DNA of 31,296 bases from an uncultured Clostridia bacterium (GCA_904501765.1 CAJGCM010000012.1:1-31296), one strand, 5' to 3'. Numbered from the stretch's first letter, positions 6,858 to 15,800 are shown. The notes: generated by a model not told the origin, from the sequence alone. Numbers and translations: made by a program.

Positions 6858-8513
6858 TTAATTTAATTCAACCATTGACTCGTCCCAGATTTCCGGAGCC
6901 TCGAATCCAAGAAGATTAACAGTAGTCGCCGCAACGGATGAAAGACCAAGGTCTTCTCTCTCTACCTTCACCCTATATTCATTACCTGTGAAATTATCGT
7001 AAATAATGCAGGGCACGGGGTTTAACGTATGGCTGGTTTTGGATTTGAAGCTGCCATCTTTATTAGTCTTAGGTTCGCCGCTCTTCTTGTCCATCTCATA
7101 CATTTCGTCCGCATTTCCGTGGTCTGCGGTGATAATAGCCGCACCTTCGAGCTCATCTACTACCTTAAGTATTCTTGCGAGCTGAAGGTCAAGGGCCTCC
7201 ATAGAACATTCTGTTGCAAGGAAAGAACCCGTATGTCCAACCATATCTCCATTGGGGAAATTAACTCTTAAGCACTTGTATTCACCGCTCTTGAGGCACT
7301 CAATAAGCTTATCGGTTATCTCTGCACATTTCATCCAGGGCCTTTGCTCAAAGGGAACTACGTCTGAAGGAATTTCGATATAGGTTTCAAGCTCTTCGGA
7401 GAACTTGCCAGACTTATTTCCGTTCCAGAAATAGGTTACGTGACCGTATTTCTGTGTTTCAGATATAGCAAGCTCGGATATTCCCGCACTCACAAGATAT
7501 TCGGTCATAGTATTGGTGATTTCGGGAGGATTTACAAGATATTTGGAAGGAATATGAAGGTCACCATCATATTCAAGCATACCTGCATAAAGCACCTTCG
7601 GCGCACGAACTCTGTCGAATTTATCAAAATCTTCTCCTGCCTCGAACGCCTTGGAAATTTCTATTGAACGGTCGCCGCGGAAATTGTAGAATATAACGCT
7701 GTCACCATCCTCAACAGTTCCTACAGGCTTACCGTCTTTTGCTATAACAAAGGGAGGCAAATCCTGGTCTATAACTTTGTATTCGTTTCTGTAAGCTGTA
7801 ATAGCCTCTTCTGCGGAAGCAAATGCTCTACCCTCACCAAGCACGTGGGTTTTCCAGCCAAGCTCAACCATACCCCAGTTAGCTTCATACCTATCCATTG
7901 TAATCTGCATACGTCCACCACCCGAAGCGATGCATATATCCATTCCGCCATCTCTTAATGCGCAGAGATACTCCTCGAAGGGTATTACGTAATCAAGAGC
8001 ACTGGTTTCGCCAACGTCGCGTCCGTCAAGAAGGATATGAACTCTCACCTTCGCAACGCCCTCATCCTTTGCTCTGTTAATAAGTGCCTTAAGATGGTCG
8101 ATGTGGGAATGCACGTTACCGTCAGAGAAGAGTCCTATAAAGTGCAAGGTAGAACCGTTAGCTTTGACACCGTCTACAAGAGCATTCCAAGTTTCCGATG
8201 TAAAAATCTTGCCTGTTTCTATTGACTGAGAAACGAGCTTTGCGCCCTGCGCAAACACCTGCCCCGAGCCAAGCGCATTATGCCCTACCTCGGAGTTACC
8301 CATATCATCGTCTGAAGGAAGACCTACCGCTGTTCCGTGGGCTCTTATTTTGAGCATAGGATAATTTGCCATAAGATAGTCAAGAGTGGGAGTATGCGCA
8401 GCAGCCACTGCATTTCCACCATTTGCGGGAGCAATTCCCACGCCGTCCATAACTATTGTAAGAAGGGGGCCTTTTACTCCGGAGAATTTTTCTGATTTCT
8501 TTAAGTTTGCCAT
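6858..8513 (-). CDS. gpmI: 2,3-bisphosphoglycerate-independent phosphoglycerate mutase
   Basis: A 551-residue cytoplasmic enzyme that interconverts 3- and 2-phosphoglycerate in glycolysis using two metal ions. The alkaline-phosphatase-type active site is complete: VMDGVG with Asp23, the phosphorylated serine in MGNSEVGH (Ser74), HILLDGRDVG, NFPNGDMVGHTG and ITADHGNADEM, then the final histidine segment SHTLNPVP. It is about 40 residues longer than the roughly 510 of Bacillus and E. coli enzymes, with extra sequence such as KKSGEPKTNKDGSFKSKT before SHTL, a feature that recalls the plant/trypanosomatid type. The frame opens at 8552, but AAAGG lies just upstream of the ATG at 8513, which is chosen. 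It follows the ParE-like gene by about 35 bases and shares its promoter. Confidence 0.95.
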   Translation of the reverse strand: MANLKKSEKFSGVKGPLLTIVMDGVGIAPANGGNAVAAAHTPTLDYLMANYPMLKIRAHGTAVGLPSDDDMGNSEVGHNALGSGQVFAQGAKLVSQSIETGKIFTSETWNALVDGVKANGSTLHFIGLFSDGNVHSHIDHLKALINRAKDEGVAKVRVHILLDGRDVGETSALDYVIPFEEYLCALRDGGMDICIASGGGRMQITMDRYEANWGMVELGWKTHVLGEGRAFASAEEAITAYRNEYKVIDQDLPPFVIAKDGKPVGTVEDGDSVIFYNFRGDRSIEISKAFEAGEDFDKFDRVRAPKVLYAGMLEYDGDLHIPSKYLVNPPEITNTMTEYLVSAGISELAISETQKYGHVTYFWNGNKSGKFSEELETYIEIPSDVVPFEQRPWMKCAEITDKLIECLKSGEYKCLRVNFPNGDMVGHTGSFLATECSMEALDLQLARILKVVDELEGAAIITADHGNADEMYEMDKKSGEPKTNKDGSFKSKTSHTLNPVPCIIYDNFTGNEYRVKVEREDLGLSSVAATTVNLLGFEAPEIWDESMVELN

Positions 8514-8548
8514 TTTTTTGCCTTTCGTATATAGAAAATGTATTTTTA

Positions 8549-10537
8549 TCAAATATCAGCATCTTTCAGATACAGATGCCCGAAATCGGTGATATACTGC
8601 TTTCGCTCTGCAAGAGCGTCCCCAAGAAGTACATCAAACATTTTAGCAGTTTCTTCAGCATCGGAGGGCGTTATTGCGATAAGCCTTCTTGTTTCGGGAT
8701 TCATTGTCGTCTGCGACATCATTTCCTTGTCGTTCTCACCAAGTCCTTTGGAACGCTGAAGAATATATTTTTTATTGCCAAGCTTTGCAACTATATCATT
8801 CTTTTCCTTCTCATTATAAGCAAAATAGGTATCCTTACCGCAGGTAATTTCGAACAAAGGTGACTCTGCTATAAAAATCTTCCCCTTTTCGATAAGAGTC
8901 GGCAGGAGCCTGTAAAACATAGTGAGAAGAAGAGTTCTTATCTGGAATCCGTCCTCATCCGCATCTGTACAAATAATGATTTTATTCCATTTAAGCATTT
9001 CGTAATTAAAGGTAGCAAGGTCCCCCGGTTTCTTTGTTTTAACCTCAACCCCACAACCTATAACTTTTAACAAGTCAACGATTATATCACTCGCAAATAT
9101 CTTCTCATAGCTGCTCTTCATACAGTTGAGTGTTTTTCCTCTTACAGGAATTATTGCCTGAAATTCAGCATTTCTCGCAAGCTTACAGCTTGTCATAGCC
9201 GAATCACCCTCAACTATATATACCTCTCGTATTGCAGGGTCTTTCGAGCGGCAGGCGACGAACTTCTCTACCTTATTGGCAGAATCCATAGTCCCCGCAA
9301 GTTTTTTCTTTATTTCCTTGCTTGTTATCTCCGCCGTCACCTTTGCTCTCATATTTATCAGCACCTGATTGGCGATAATATTAGCGCTTGTCTGATTCTC
9401 GGTAAGATATATTTCAAGGTTAGTTTTGATAAATTCCGTCAGCGCCTTTTGAATAAAGCTATTGGTTATAGCCTTCTTCGTCTGGTTTTCATAAGAGGTC
9501 TGAGTCGACGCTGAATTTACGATAAGAGTTAGGTTATCTCTCATATCGTCGAAGGAAATTTTAGACTCGTTTTTATTATATTTATTTTGAGCCTTGATAT
9601 ACTTATCAATAGCGTAGGTAAATGCAGTTTTTACCGCCTTGTCCGGAGCGCCTCCGTACTCAAGGAACGAGGAATTATGATAATACTCAGTTTTTCCGCC
9701 CTTAGCAAAGCAGAAGGTTATTTCGGCCTTTAACTTATAATCCTTCATATCCTCCCTGTCGCGTCCTTTGGTTTCAAAGCTCCAGGTGACAGGGTCGGTT
9801 AAGGTTGTCCCCTCCGTTATCTCAGCAACATAATCAGCAATACCGTTCTCGTAGTAGAACTCCGATTTTTCAAATTTTCCTTTGGTTTTCTCCACCTCAA
9901 GATAAAAATGTATGCCTGCGTTTACGAAGGCCTGACGGCGAAGAGTTGATGCCAGAAAATCAGATGATATATCTATTTCCTTAAACACCGCAAGGTCAGG
10001 GAGCCAGCGGATTACCGTACCGCGCTTCTTCTCACCCTGCTCTATATCTCTGACACGAAGCTCACCCTTGGGATTGCCCCTTTTAAAGTCCATCTCTGAT
10101 ACGGTTTTTCCGTTATAAGACTTTACCGTCATATATTCACTGGAATATTGAGTTGCGGTAGCACCAAGACCGTTAAGACCGAGAGAAAACTCGTACGCCG
10201 CATCTCCGCTGTCATTCTCGTACTTGCCGCCTGCGTAAAGCTCACAAAAAACAAGCTCCCAGTTAAAGCGCTTTTCTTTTTCATTATATCCAAGGGGAAC
10301 GCCTCGTCCAAAGTCCTCTACCTCAATAGAACAGTCAAGAAATTTTTTAACTATGATTTTCGTTCCGTAACCTTCTCTTGCCTCGTCAACGGAATTTGCA
10401 AGTATCTCTATAAAAGAATGCTGGCAACCTATAATGTCATCTGAACCGAAGATAACGGCAGGTCTTTTTCTGACTCTGTCTGCCCCCTTCAGCGACTTGA
10501 TGCTTTGCTCATTATATTCAGTCTTTCTCGCCGCCAC
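8549..10537 (-). CDS. ParE-like type IIA DNA topoisomerase subunit B
   Basis: A 662-residue ATPase subunit of a type IIA topoisomerase. The GHKL ATPase domain has EILANSVDEA (44-53; catalytic Glu44, Mg-binding Asn48), EDFGRGVP (Asp75) and GLNGLGA; the QTK loop is at 352-354. The TOPRIM domain has EGDSA (443-447) and DADEDG (525-530), so the metal ligands are intact, followed by QRSKGLGE. It departs from canonical GyrB/ParE in several places: the Asp before the ATPase Asn is Ala47, EGDSAGGS is EGDSAMTS, and DADVDGAHI is DADEDGFQI. Proteins of this divergent class are known in clostridia, normally beside an A subunit, but none is present here. The start is GTG at 10537, eight bases after GGAGG. 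The gene leads an operon with gpmI. Confidence 0.88.
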   Translation of the reverse strand: MAARKTEYNEQSIKSLKGADRVRKRPAVIFGSDDIIGCQHSFIEILANSVDEAREGYGTKIIVKKFLDCSIEVEDFGRGVPLGYNEKEKRFNWELVFCELYAGGKYENDSGDAAYEFSLGLNGLGATATQYSSEYMTVKSYNGKTVSEMDFKRGNPKGELRVRDIEQGEKKRGTVIRWLPDLAVFKEIDISSDFLASTLRRQAFVNAGIHFYLEVEKTKGKFEKSEFYYENGIADYVAEITEGTTLTDPVTWSFETKGRDREDMKDYKLKAEITFCFAKGGKTEYYHNSSFLEYGGAPDKAVKTAFTYAIDKYIKAQNKYNKNESKISFDDMRDNLTLIVNSASTQTSYENQTKKAITNSFIQKALTEFIKTNLEIYLTENQTSANIIANQVLINMRAKVTAEITSKEIKKKLAGTMDSANKVEKFVACRSKDPAIREVYIVEGDSAMTSCKLARNAEFQAIIPVRGKTLNCMKSSYEKIFASDIIVDLLKVIGCGVEVKTKKPGDLATFNYEMLKWNKIIICTDADEDGFQIRTLLLTMFYRLLPTLIEKGKIFIAESPLFEITCGKDTYFAYNEKEKNDIVAKLGNKKYILQRSKGLGENDKEMMSQTTMNPETRRLIAITPSDAEETAKMFDVLLGDALAERKQYITDFGHLYLKDADI

Positions 10538-10590
10538 TTATTGTGCCTCCATTCAAGCTAAAAGATTTAATATGTAATCAATACCATATA

Positions 10591-10619
10591 AGTATAACAT
10601 AGGAAAAAATCTTTGTCAA
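10591..10619 (-). promoter_or_regulatory. Sigma-A promoter of the topoisomerase-gpmI operon
   Basis: TTGACA (10614-10619), a 17-base spacer, and TATACT (10591-10596) on the minus strand, about 50 bases before the GTG start. Confidence 0.85.
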
Positions 10620-10649
10620 GAAACATTACAAGGAAAAATCGGTTTAAGC

Positions 10650-10680
10650 CACAAAAACCGCCTTTATGGCGGCTTTTGCT
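10650..10680 (-). terminator. Terminator of the GH63-like gene
   Basis: CCGCC (10658-10662) and GGCGG (10668-10672) form a short GC stem extended by a G-U pair, with a 5-base loop and a TTTTTG tail on the minus strand. Confidence 0.65.
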
Positions 10681-10704
10681 TTATGTAAAACTCGATTAAA
10701 AATG

Positions 10705-12810
10705 TTATTCCTCGGTGAATTCAAAATCTCTGCATAGCTTATTTCCGCACAAATATTGGCGGAAAGTATAAGTCTTTTCACCGATTACCACACCCTTAAG
10801 CTCAAAAGGCTCTTTGGTATAAGGCTTGAAGCTTATTTCCCCTCCAAAAACGCTGATTCCCGCCCAATACTTCATAAGCAAATCAATATAGCAGGAATGG
10901 AAATAATCGTGAGTAACAGAGAAAGGCGTTCCATCTGAATGCCTGTAATGCTCAACTATATCCGGAACTGAAAAATCTCCGAGCATATAGTGAAGGTCTG
11001 TGTAATTTTCAAACAAACAAACCCACTTCTCTTTCCGTTTTTTGCTCTTCGAGGCGGTCTCACCGTAGGCATTAATTGCAAGAGTATTCGCAAAAGGCCA
11101 AACGGGACCGTTCCAGCAACAGCCGTAAAAATCAGGGCTACCTTCACTGGCATAGGCGGGACCCGTGATAGCATTATCGGGCCAGAACATCGGCGTATGC
11201 TTTTCTGCTGTCGTAACGGAGAATTCGCTTCCTAACATATTTTTTTCCAAAAGCTTGTCCAAAGAGGCGGAATATTTTTCCCCTTTTATCAAGCCCCACA
11301 TAAGCGGAACAAAGGAATCATAGCAAACTGCCTTATCGCACCTCTTACCGCTTTTTACGTCAACGTCAAAGAAAATTCCTTGCTCCTCGTCAAAGAAGCG
11401 CTCCTTTATTACGTCAAGCATTTCACGAAGACGGGCGCCAAAAAGCTTTGCATCGTCTTTTTTCGAAAGTTCTTTCGCCATATTTTCAAGCGCATACAGA
11501 TTTCCTGCTGTAAAGAACAGCTCGTCAAGCCTGTAAAGTTTCCAGCAAACTCCTCCGACCTCACTCTTTCTTTTCTGGTCATATCTATAGTCCCAAGGGG
11601 TAGGCGTGTGCTGATAAAAGCTCGGCTGATACTCAGCCCCCGTGAGCCAGCTTCCATCGGTTACGGGAAGCTTCTTACTATCATTAAAGTCAAGCTTTTT
11701 GAATGTAAAATCGACAAAAGTTCCGTACCCCGCCTTCAACCATTCCTTATTTCCGCTCACTTCATAATAATGCCACGCCGCAAGTGGAGTATACTGTATG
11801 TAGCCTTGATAGCTTCCGCCGCCTCTTAACCAGTTTTCAATATGCTCACAGGCATAGCTTTTATCCCTCAGCCACTTTGTCTCTTCAATCTGCATGGACA
11901 CAGGAAGTCCTACCGGGCATCCGTACCAGGAACCCGTCGAGCTCTCATAAATTGTTTTTCCTTTTATAAAATGCTCGGGAATAACGTTTTTCGGGGTAAA
12001 GGTATTCTTATAAATTAAAAAGCTTCTGTAATAATAGGCTTTGAGAATTTTCTCATTTTCACACTTGAATTCAGGAACGTTTTTCTCAAACCACAAATTA
12101 AAGCTTCTTTCATTCTGCTTAAAAATATCAGCGGTTTTTAAAGTTTTGTTGTATTTTTTAGCTGCCATATCCGAACTTTTCGGAGAATAGACTGCGCCAT
12201 ATTTAAAGGTAAATGAATCGAATGGCTCGACCGTCTTTTTAAATCTCAATCCCTCATCACAGCCGATATACATATATCCATTAAGCTCAAAAATTTTCTT
12301 TAATGCTCTTGGAACTGTTTTAGCATTTACAGAGAAAATATTGGGCTCGGACATATTGAAGCAAGACTCTATGGCAAACTCGAATTGGGAGGGATTTCTG
12401 CTATCGTTAAGAACAGTTACCTCGGATACAAAAACGTCGTCCCTGGTTATACATTTCTTCTCTTTTACCACAACAAGCCCCGAACGTTTGTAATCTCCGA
12501 ACGGTTTACATCTGTAATAGGTTTCCATATAAGCGGGTGACCAGAAATTTCTGACAGGGCGAAACTCTAACTCTTCCCCGTTCCTGTATATTTTCAAAAC
12601 ACAGGCATCTTTTACATTGGTTTCATGACCAATCCCGAGAGTCCCTGACATACCGAAGTTAGGCTCCTGCCATACGTTCACCGCAGAAAGTCGCGAAGCA
12701 TTTTCGTAGTCCCAGTACCTTGGATTTTCAGAGGGTGAGTAGGTAAACATATTTTTACCCATCAGCTCACATCTGACACTGTTTTGCAATAACCTGTTTA
12801 CGTTTATCAT
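10705..12810 (-). CDS. Six-hairpin glycosidase, GH63/trehalase-like
   Basis: A 701-residue protein with an N-terminal beta-rich region (about 1-240) and a C-terminal (alpha/alpha)6-barrel, the layout of GH63/trehalase-like glycosidases. Recognisable barrel segments are GSWYGCPVGLPV, DGSWLTGAEYQPSFYQ, WDYRYDQ and CCWNGPVWPFANTLAIN, the last resembling the conserved GPVW motif of the clan. There is no signal peptide, so it probably acts in the cytoplasm on imported oligosaccharides. Exact family and substrate cannot be told; catalytic acids are not assigned. The frame opens at 12858, but GGAG five bases before the ATG at 12810 decides the start. The gene is monocistronic with its own promoter and terminator. 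Confidence 0.75.
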   Translation of the reverse strand: MINVNRLLQNSVRCELMGKNMFTYSPSENPRYWDYENASRLSAVNVWQEPNFGMSGTLGIGHETNVKDACVLKIYRNGEELEFRPVRNFWSPAYMETYYRCKPFGDYKRSGLVVVKEKKCITRDDVFVSEVTVLNDSRNPSQFEFAIESCFNMSEPNIFSVNAKTVPRALKKIFELNGYMYIGCDEGLRFKKTVEPFDSFTFKYGAVYSPKSSDMAAKKYNKTLKTADIFKQNERSFNLWFEKNVPEFKCENEKILKAYYYRSFLIYKNTFTPKNVIPEHFIKGKTIYESSTGSWYGCPVGLPVSMQIEETKWLRDKSYACEHIENWLRGGGSYQGYIQYTPLAAWHYYEVSGNKEWLKAGYGTFVDFTFKKLDFNDSKKLPVTDGSWLTGAEYQPSFYQHTPTPWDYRYDQKRKSEVGGVCWKLYRLDELFFTAGNLYALENMAKELSKKDDAKLFGARLREMLDVIKERFFDEEQGIFFDVDVKSGKRCDKAVCYDSFVPLMWGLIKGEKYSASLDKLLEKNMLGSEFSVTTAEKHTPMFWPDNAITGPAYASEGSPDFYGCCWNGPVWPFANTLAINAYGETASKSKKRKEKWVCLFENYTDLHYMLGDFSVPDIVEHYRHSDGTPFSVTHDYFHSCYIDLLMKYWAGISVFGGEISFKPYTKEPFELKGVVIGEKTYTFRQYLCGNKLCRDFEFTEE

Positions 12811-12848
12811 AACTGCTCCTTTATAAGGGGGGAAATATGATTTTCTTA

Positions 12849-12877
12849 ATTTTACCATAAATAGTCCTAAAAATCAA
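12849..12877 (-). promoter_or_regulatory. Promoter of the GH63-like gene
   Basis: TTGATT (12872-12877), 17-base spacer, TAAAAT (12849-12854) with an extended TGG just upstream on the minus strand. A second, weaker candidate starts with TTGACT (12913-12918), whose -35 box abuts the rightward promoter. Confidence 0.6.
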
Positions 12878-12918
12878 CAGAACATAGTAAAATATTGCAG
12901 TTAAAATTAAAAAGTCAA

Positions 12919-12947
12919 TTGACAAGTCGGATAAAAGTATGTAAAAT
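12919..12947 (+). promoter_or_regulatory. Promoter of the phosphodiesterase gene
   Basis: TTGACA (12919-12924), 17-base spacer, TAAAAT (12942-12947). Its -35 box touches the -35 of a candidate leftward promoter, in the 12-base sequence AGTCAATTGACA. Confidence 0.75.
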
Positions 12948-12996
12948 ATTATAAGAAGCAAGAACCAATCTAAAAACAGTGGAAAAAGGAATTCTT

Positions 12997-13542
12997 ATGA
13001 AACTTTTAATATGCTCTGATATACACGGAGATTTTGACAGTGCGAGAAAAATTACAGAGGCTTACAAGTCCTCCGGCGCCGAAAAGCTTATAATCCTCGG
13101 AGATATACTGTATCATGGTCCAAGAAACGACCTTCCGCCATCATACGCTCCAAAAAAAGTGATAGCTCTTCTTAATGAATTAAAGGAAGAAATCCTTGCG
13201 GTAAGGGGTAACTGCGACACGGAGGTTGACCAGATGGTGCTTGAATTTCCCATACTCGCTGATTACGCCTATCTATCCGCTGACGGGCTTAATATAATTC
13301 TCACCCACGGTCACAAATACAATACCGCATCACCAATTCCTATGAAGCGAGGCGAAATTCTCATTCACGGTCATACTCACATATTAGCCTGCGAGGAATT
13401 TGGAAACGATAATTATTATATAAATCCCGGATCTCCCGCTATCCCAAAAGGCGGAAACGTCGGCAGCTATATGATATATGAAAACCGTACCTTTACCATC
13501 CTTGATTTTGATGGAAAAGTATTGCTAAAAAAAGAATTCTGA
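12997..13542 (+). CDS. YfcE-type metallophosphodiesterase
   Basis: A 181-residue calcineurin-like phosphoesterase of the YfcE/MJ0936 family, small cytoplasmic two-metal enzymes that cleave phosphodiesters. All metal-binding motifs are present: SDIHG (Asp8, His10), ILGD (Asp36), RGNCD (Asn72), THGH (His104, His106) and HGHTH (His126, His128), followed by the typical NPGSPAIPKGG segment near the C-terminus. The ORF opens at 12979, but AAGGA upstream of the ATG at 12997 gives the better start. It has its own promoter, divergent from the GH63-like gene, and ends at a bidirectional terminator. The physiological substrate is not known for the family as a whole. Confidence 0.9.
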   Translation: MKLLICSDIHGDFDSARKITEAYKSSGAEKLIILGDILYHGPRNDLPPSYAPKKVIALLNELKEEILAVRGNCDTEVDQMVLEFPILADYAYLSADGLNIILTHGHKYNTASPIPMKRGEILIHGHTHILACEEFGNDNYYINPGSPAIPKGGNVGSYMIYENRTFTILDFDGKVLLKKEF

Positions 13543-13600
13543 GAGTTGAAAAGTTTGTTTTTCTTTATCTTTCAGAACCGTACAACACAAAAAAATAGCA

Positions 13601-13631
13601 ACGGCAAGGGCTTATCATACGCCCTTGCCGT
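13601..13631. terminator. Bidirectional terminator between converging genes
   Basis: A perfect 11-bp stem ACGGCAAGGGC/GCCCTTGCCGT with a 9-base loop. On the minus strand it is followed by TTGCTATTTTTTT, on the plus strand by ATTTCTTT, so it can serve both the phosphodiesterase and the GH88 gene. Confidence 0.85.
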
Positions 13632-13640
13632 ATTTCTTTA

Positions 13641-14747
13641 TCACCAAATTGAGAACTCTCCGTCGAGGAGCTTTATCAACGCCTCGGCCAGGAAGAAATC
13701 TCCGTACACCAGATGTGTTTCTCTACCGTCGCTGTAAGAAATCATACAGTTTTGAAGTATTCCGTCGGAGGAGTTGTCAAAGACGCAGTCTTCTTCAAGT
13801 CTCTTAAGCAGCTTCACCGCAACACAAAGATAGCCCTCGTCACCCAAGATTCGGGAAATTTCGATAAGTGCGCAGGCTGCACAAACCGCAGCCGTATTAT
13901 CAACGTAACCCGTCTCCTTTGGCTGGCAAAAATCGGTCAGCACTCTGAAATCACTCTTCTCTACCTCTTTTACGAAGTAATCGCAAGCCGCCCGTGACGC
14001 TTGTAGATAACGTTTTTCCTTTGTATAACGATAGCTTAATAAGAATCCGTACATAGCCCAAGACTGACCGCGGCTCCAAGCAGAGCCAACCGCATATCCC
14101 TGACCAGCCAAGGTTTCTGTAACTCTCTCGGAATTCTCATCGTGAACGCAAATATGAACTACGCTGCCGTCCTCTCTTAAATGCTCCCTGATGCTCATAT
14201 CCGCTTGCATCATGGCAACGTACTTGAATCTATCGTCAGCAATTTCCTCGGAAGCCCAGTACAGAAGCGGCATATTCATGAGACAATCAATTATCGAATA
14301 ATTCTTTTCCGCACCATTCCAAGCACTGATAAATTTACCCCTGACGTTTGTTCTCGCTGCAAGATATGAGGCAGCGTAAAAAGCAGTCGCTCTTGATTTT
14401 TTATTGCCTGTAATTCTGTATGAGGCAAGGGAGGTTAACCCCCACATAAAGCCCATATCGTGAACGAGCTTTTCGAACTCTCCGAGAGCAGGAAAAAGCA
14501 GTTCCTCCTGACGCTCTGCGGTAATCCTGTATTCCTCCTTACCGGTAGCCTTGTACATAAGCCACATCAAGCCACCGAAAAATCCGTTAGTCCACCAGGT
14601 AACGTCCTTTTTCACCATATCGTCGTATACACCGTCTAAGGTTTCGTAAGGTATCGTATCTCTGAATTTTATGGCAGACAGGCTGATTTTTTTCTCTAAC
14701 TTATCGAAGAATTTTTCCGCCCAGATTTTATCATTTAAGCTCAGCAT
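13641..14747 (-). CDS. GH88 unsaturated glucuronyl hydrolase
   Basis: A 368-residue (alpha/alpha)6-barrel enzyme of glycoside hydrolase family 88, which removes the 4,5-unsaturated uronic acid left at the non-reducing end of oligosaccharides by polysaccharide lyases. Family landmarks are WWTNGFFGGLMW (51-62), HDMGFMWGLTSL (96-107) with Asp97, IDCLMNMPLLYWA (153-165) with Asp154, SAWSRGQSWAMYGF, and VYGDFFLAEAL near the C-terminus. Asp97 and Asp154 line up with the two catalytic aspartates (Asp88 and Asp149) of the Bacillus enzyme. There is no signal peptide, so it is cytoplasmic. AAAGGAG eight bases before the ATG at 14747 decides the start. No lyase or uronate pathway gene lies in the window. 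It is monocistronic. Confidence 0.9.
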   Translation of the reverse strand: MLSLNDKIWAEKFFDKLEKKISLSAIKFRDTIPYETLDGVYDDMVKKDVTWWTNGFFGGLMWLMYKATGKEEYRITAERQEELLFPALGEFEKLVHDMGFMWGLTSLASYRITGNKKSRATAFYAASYLAARTNVRGKFISAWNGAEKNYSIIDCLMNMPLLYWASEEIADDRFKYVAMMQADMSIREHLREDGSVVHICVHDENSERVTETLAGQGYAVGSAWSRGQSWAMYGFLLSYRYTKEKRYLQASRAACDYFVKEVEKSDFRVLTDFCQPKETGYVDNTAAVCAACALIEISRILGDEGYLCVAVKLLKRLEEDCVFDNSSDGILQNCMISYSDGRETHLVYGDFFLAEALIKLLDGEFSIW

Positions 14748-14775
14748 AAAAATCACTCCTTTTTATTGTACTACC

Positions 14776-14811
14776 ATTATACCTTTTTGGAGCGTGCAAG
14801 TTCTTTAACTT
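14776..14811 (-). promoter_or_regulatory. Putative GH88 promoter with overlapping dyad
   Basis: A perfect -10 box TATAAT (14776-14781, minus strand) has no good -35 box. Instead the -35 region overlaps the dyad AAGTT-CTTT-AACTT (14798-14811), nested in GCAAG...CTTGC. This arrangement would suit a promoter needing an activator or held by a repressor. Confidence 0.45.
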
Positions 14812-14873
14812 TCTTGCCTTTAGTTGTATTTTTTGTCGTTTGCATAAAATAGGCGATTAGCCCCGTAAAAATA

Positions 14874-14901
14874 TTGCACTGCCTCCTATACCTTTTATAG
14901 G
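14874..14901 (+). promoter_or_regulatory. Weak promoter candidate for the D-amino-acid aminotransferase gene
   Basis: TTGCAC (14874-14879) and TATAGG (14896-14901) are 16 bases apart. The -10 is one arm of the inverted repeat CCTATA-CCTTT-TATAGG (14885-14901). No better promoter was found in this 200-base gap. Confidence 0.3.
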
Positions 14902-14960
14902 AAACTTTTCAGCCGAAGCGGAATATTCTATCGTAGGAATAATAGAAAAGGAAGAAAGCT

Positions 14961-15800
14961 ATGAAATTTGACACTTATTACAACGGTAAGCATGGCACTC
15001 GAAACAGTATAAAAATTCCGCTTACCGACAGAGCCGTATTCTTCGGTGACGGCATATACGACGCCTGCATTGGAAAGAACCGAATGATTTTTATGCTTAA
15101 AGAACATGTTGACCGTTTTTTCTCTAACAAAGAAGCCTTGAATATACCACTCAGCTTAACAAAACAGGAGCTTGAAGAAACACTTCGGGAAATGGCGAAA
15201 AATACCGATGGAGGCTGTTTTTTTCTGTATTTTCAACTATCCAGATTTTCCGAAAAAAGAGTACACGCCTACCCCGACGAAAAAAGCTCAAATCTTTTGA
15301 TAACCGTGGATAAAATCGACGAGCCGAACCCCGATAAGCTTATCAAGCTTACGGAATTCGAAGATATCAGGTATGAAATGTGCAACATAAAAACCATAAA
15401 CCTGCTTCCCGCCGTTCTTGCTTCGAAAAAGGCAGAAATCTGCGGCGCAGACGAATCAGTATTTCACAGAGGCGATACGGTTACCGAATGCGCGCATTCC
15501 AACATACACATTATCAAAAACGGAATTCTTTTCACTCACCCGAAGAGCAACCTTATTCTCCCGGGAATAACGAGAGAGCATTTACTCCTCTGCTGCAAAA
15601 AACTGAATATAGAATTCCGAGAAGAACCATTTACGCTAAAGCAGCTGGAAGAGGCAGACGAGGTGCTGGTAACAAGCTCCTCAAAGCTGTGCCGCAAAGC
15701 AGAAAGTTTTGAGGATATTCACTATGACACTGCAAAACACCGCATGGGTAACGCTTTATGCGAAATGATGTATGAGGACTTTGTTAGGTGGTGCAAATAA
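14961..15800 (+). CDS. dat: D-amino-acid aminotransferase
   Basis: A 279-residue class IV PLP-dependent aminotransferase. It starts with YYNGK, has DRAVFFGDGIYDAC (23-36), the PLP lysine in CNIKTINLLPAVLA (Lys144), the Glu that contacts the pyridine nitrogen in VTECAHSN (Glu176) and PGITREHLL. Residues RVH (100-102) match the Arg-X-His pair that binds the substrate carboxylate in the Bacillus D-amino-acid enzyme and is absent from branched-chain aminotransferases, so the D-specific assignment is favoured. It would interconvert D-alanine and D-glutamate for the cell wall. The start follows AAGGAAG. The gene is alone; no clear terminator follows, only a weak 8-bp dyad at 15812-15830 without a T-run. 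Confidence 0.88.
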   Translation: MKFDTYYNGKHGTRNSIKIPLTDRAVFFGDGIYDACIGKNRMIFMLKEHVDRFFSNKEALNIPLSLTKQELEETLREMAKNTDGGCFFLYFQLSRFSEKRVHAYPDEKSSNLLITVDKIDEPNPDKLIKLTEFEDIRYEMCNIKTINLLPAVLASKKAEICGADESVFHRGDTVTECAHSNIHIIKNGILFTHPKSNLILPGITREHLLLCCKKLNIEFREEPFTLKQLEEADEVLVTSSSKLCRKAESFEDIHYDTAKHRMGNALCEMMYEDFVRWCK

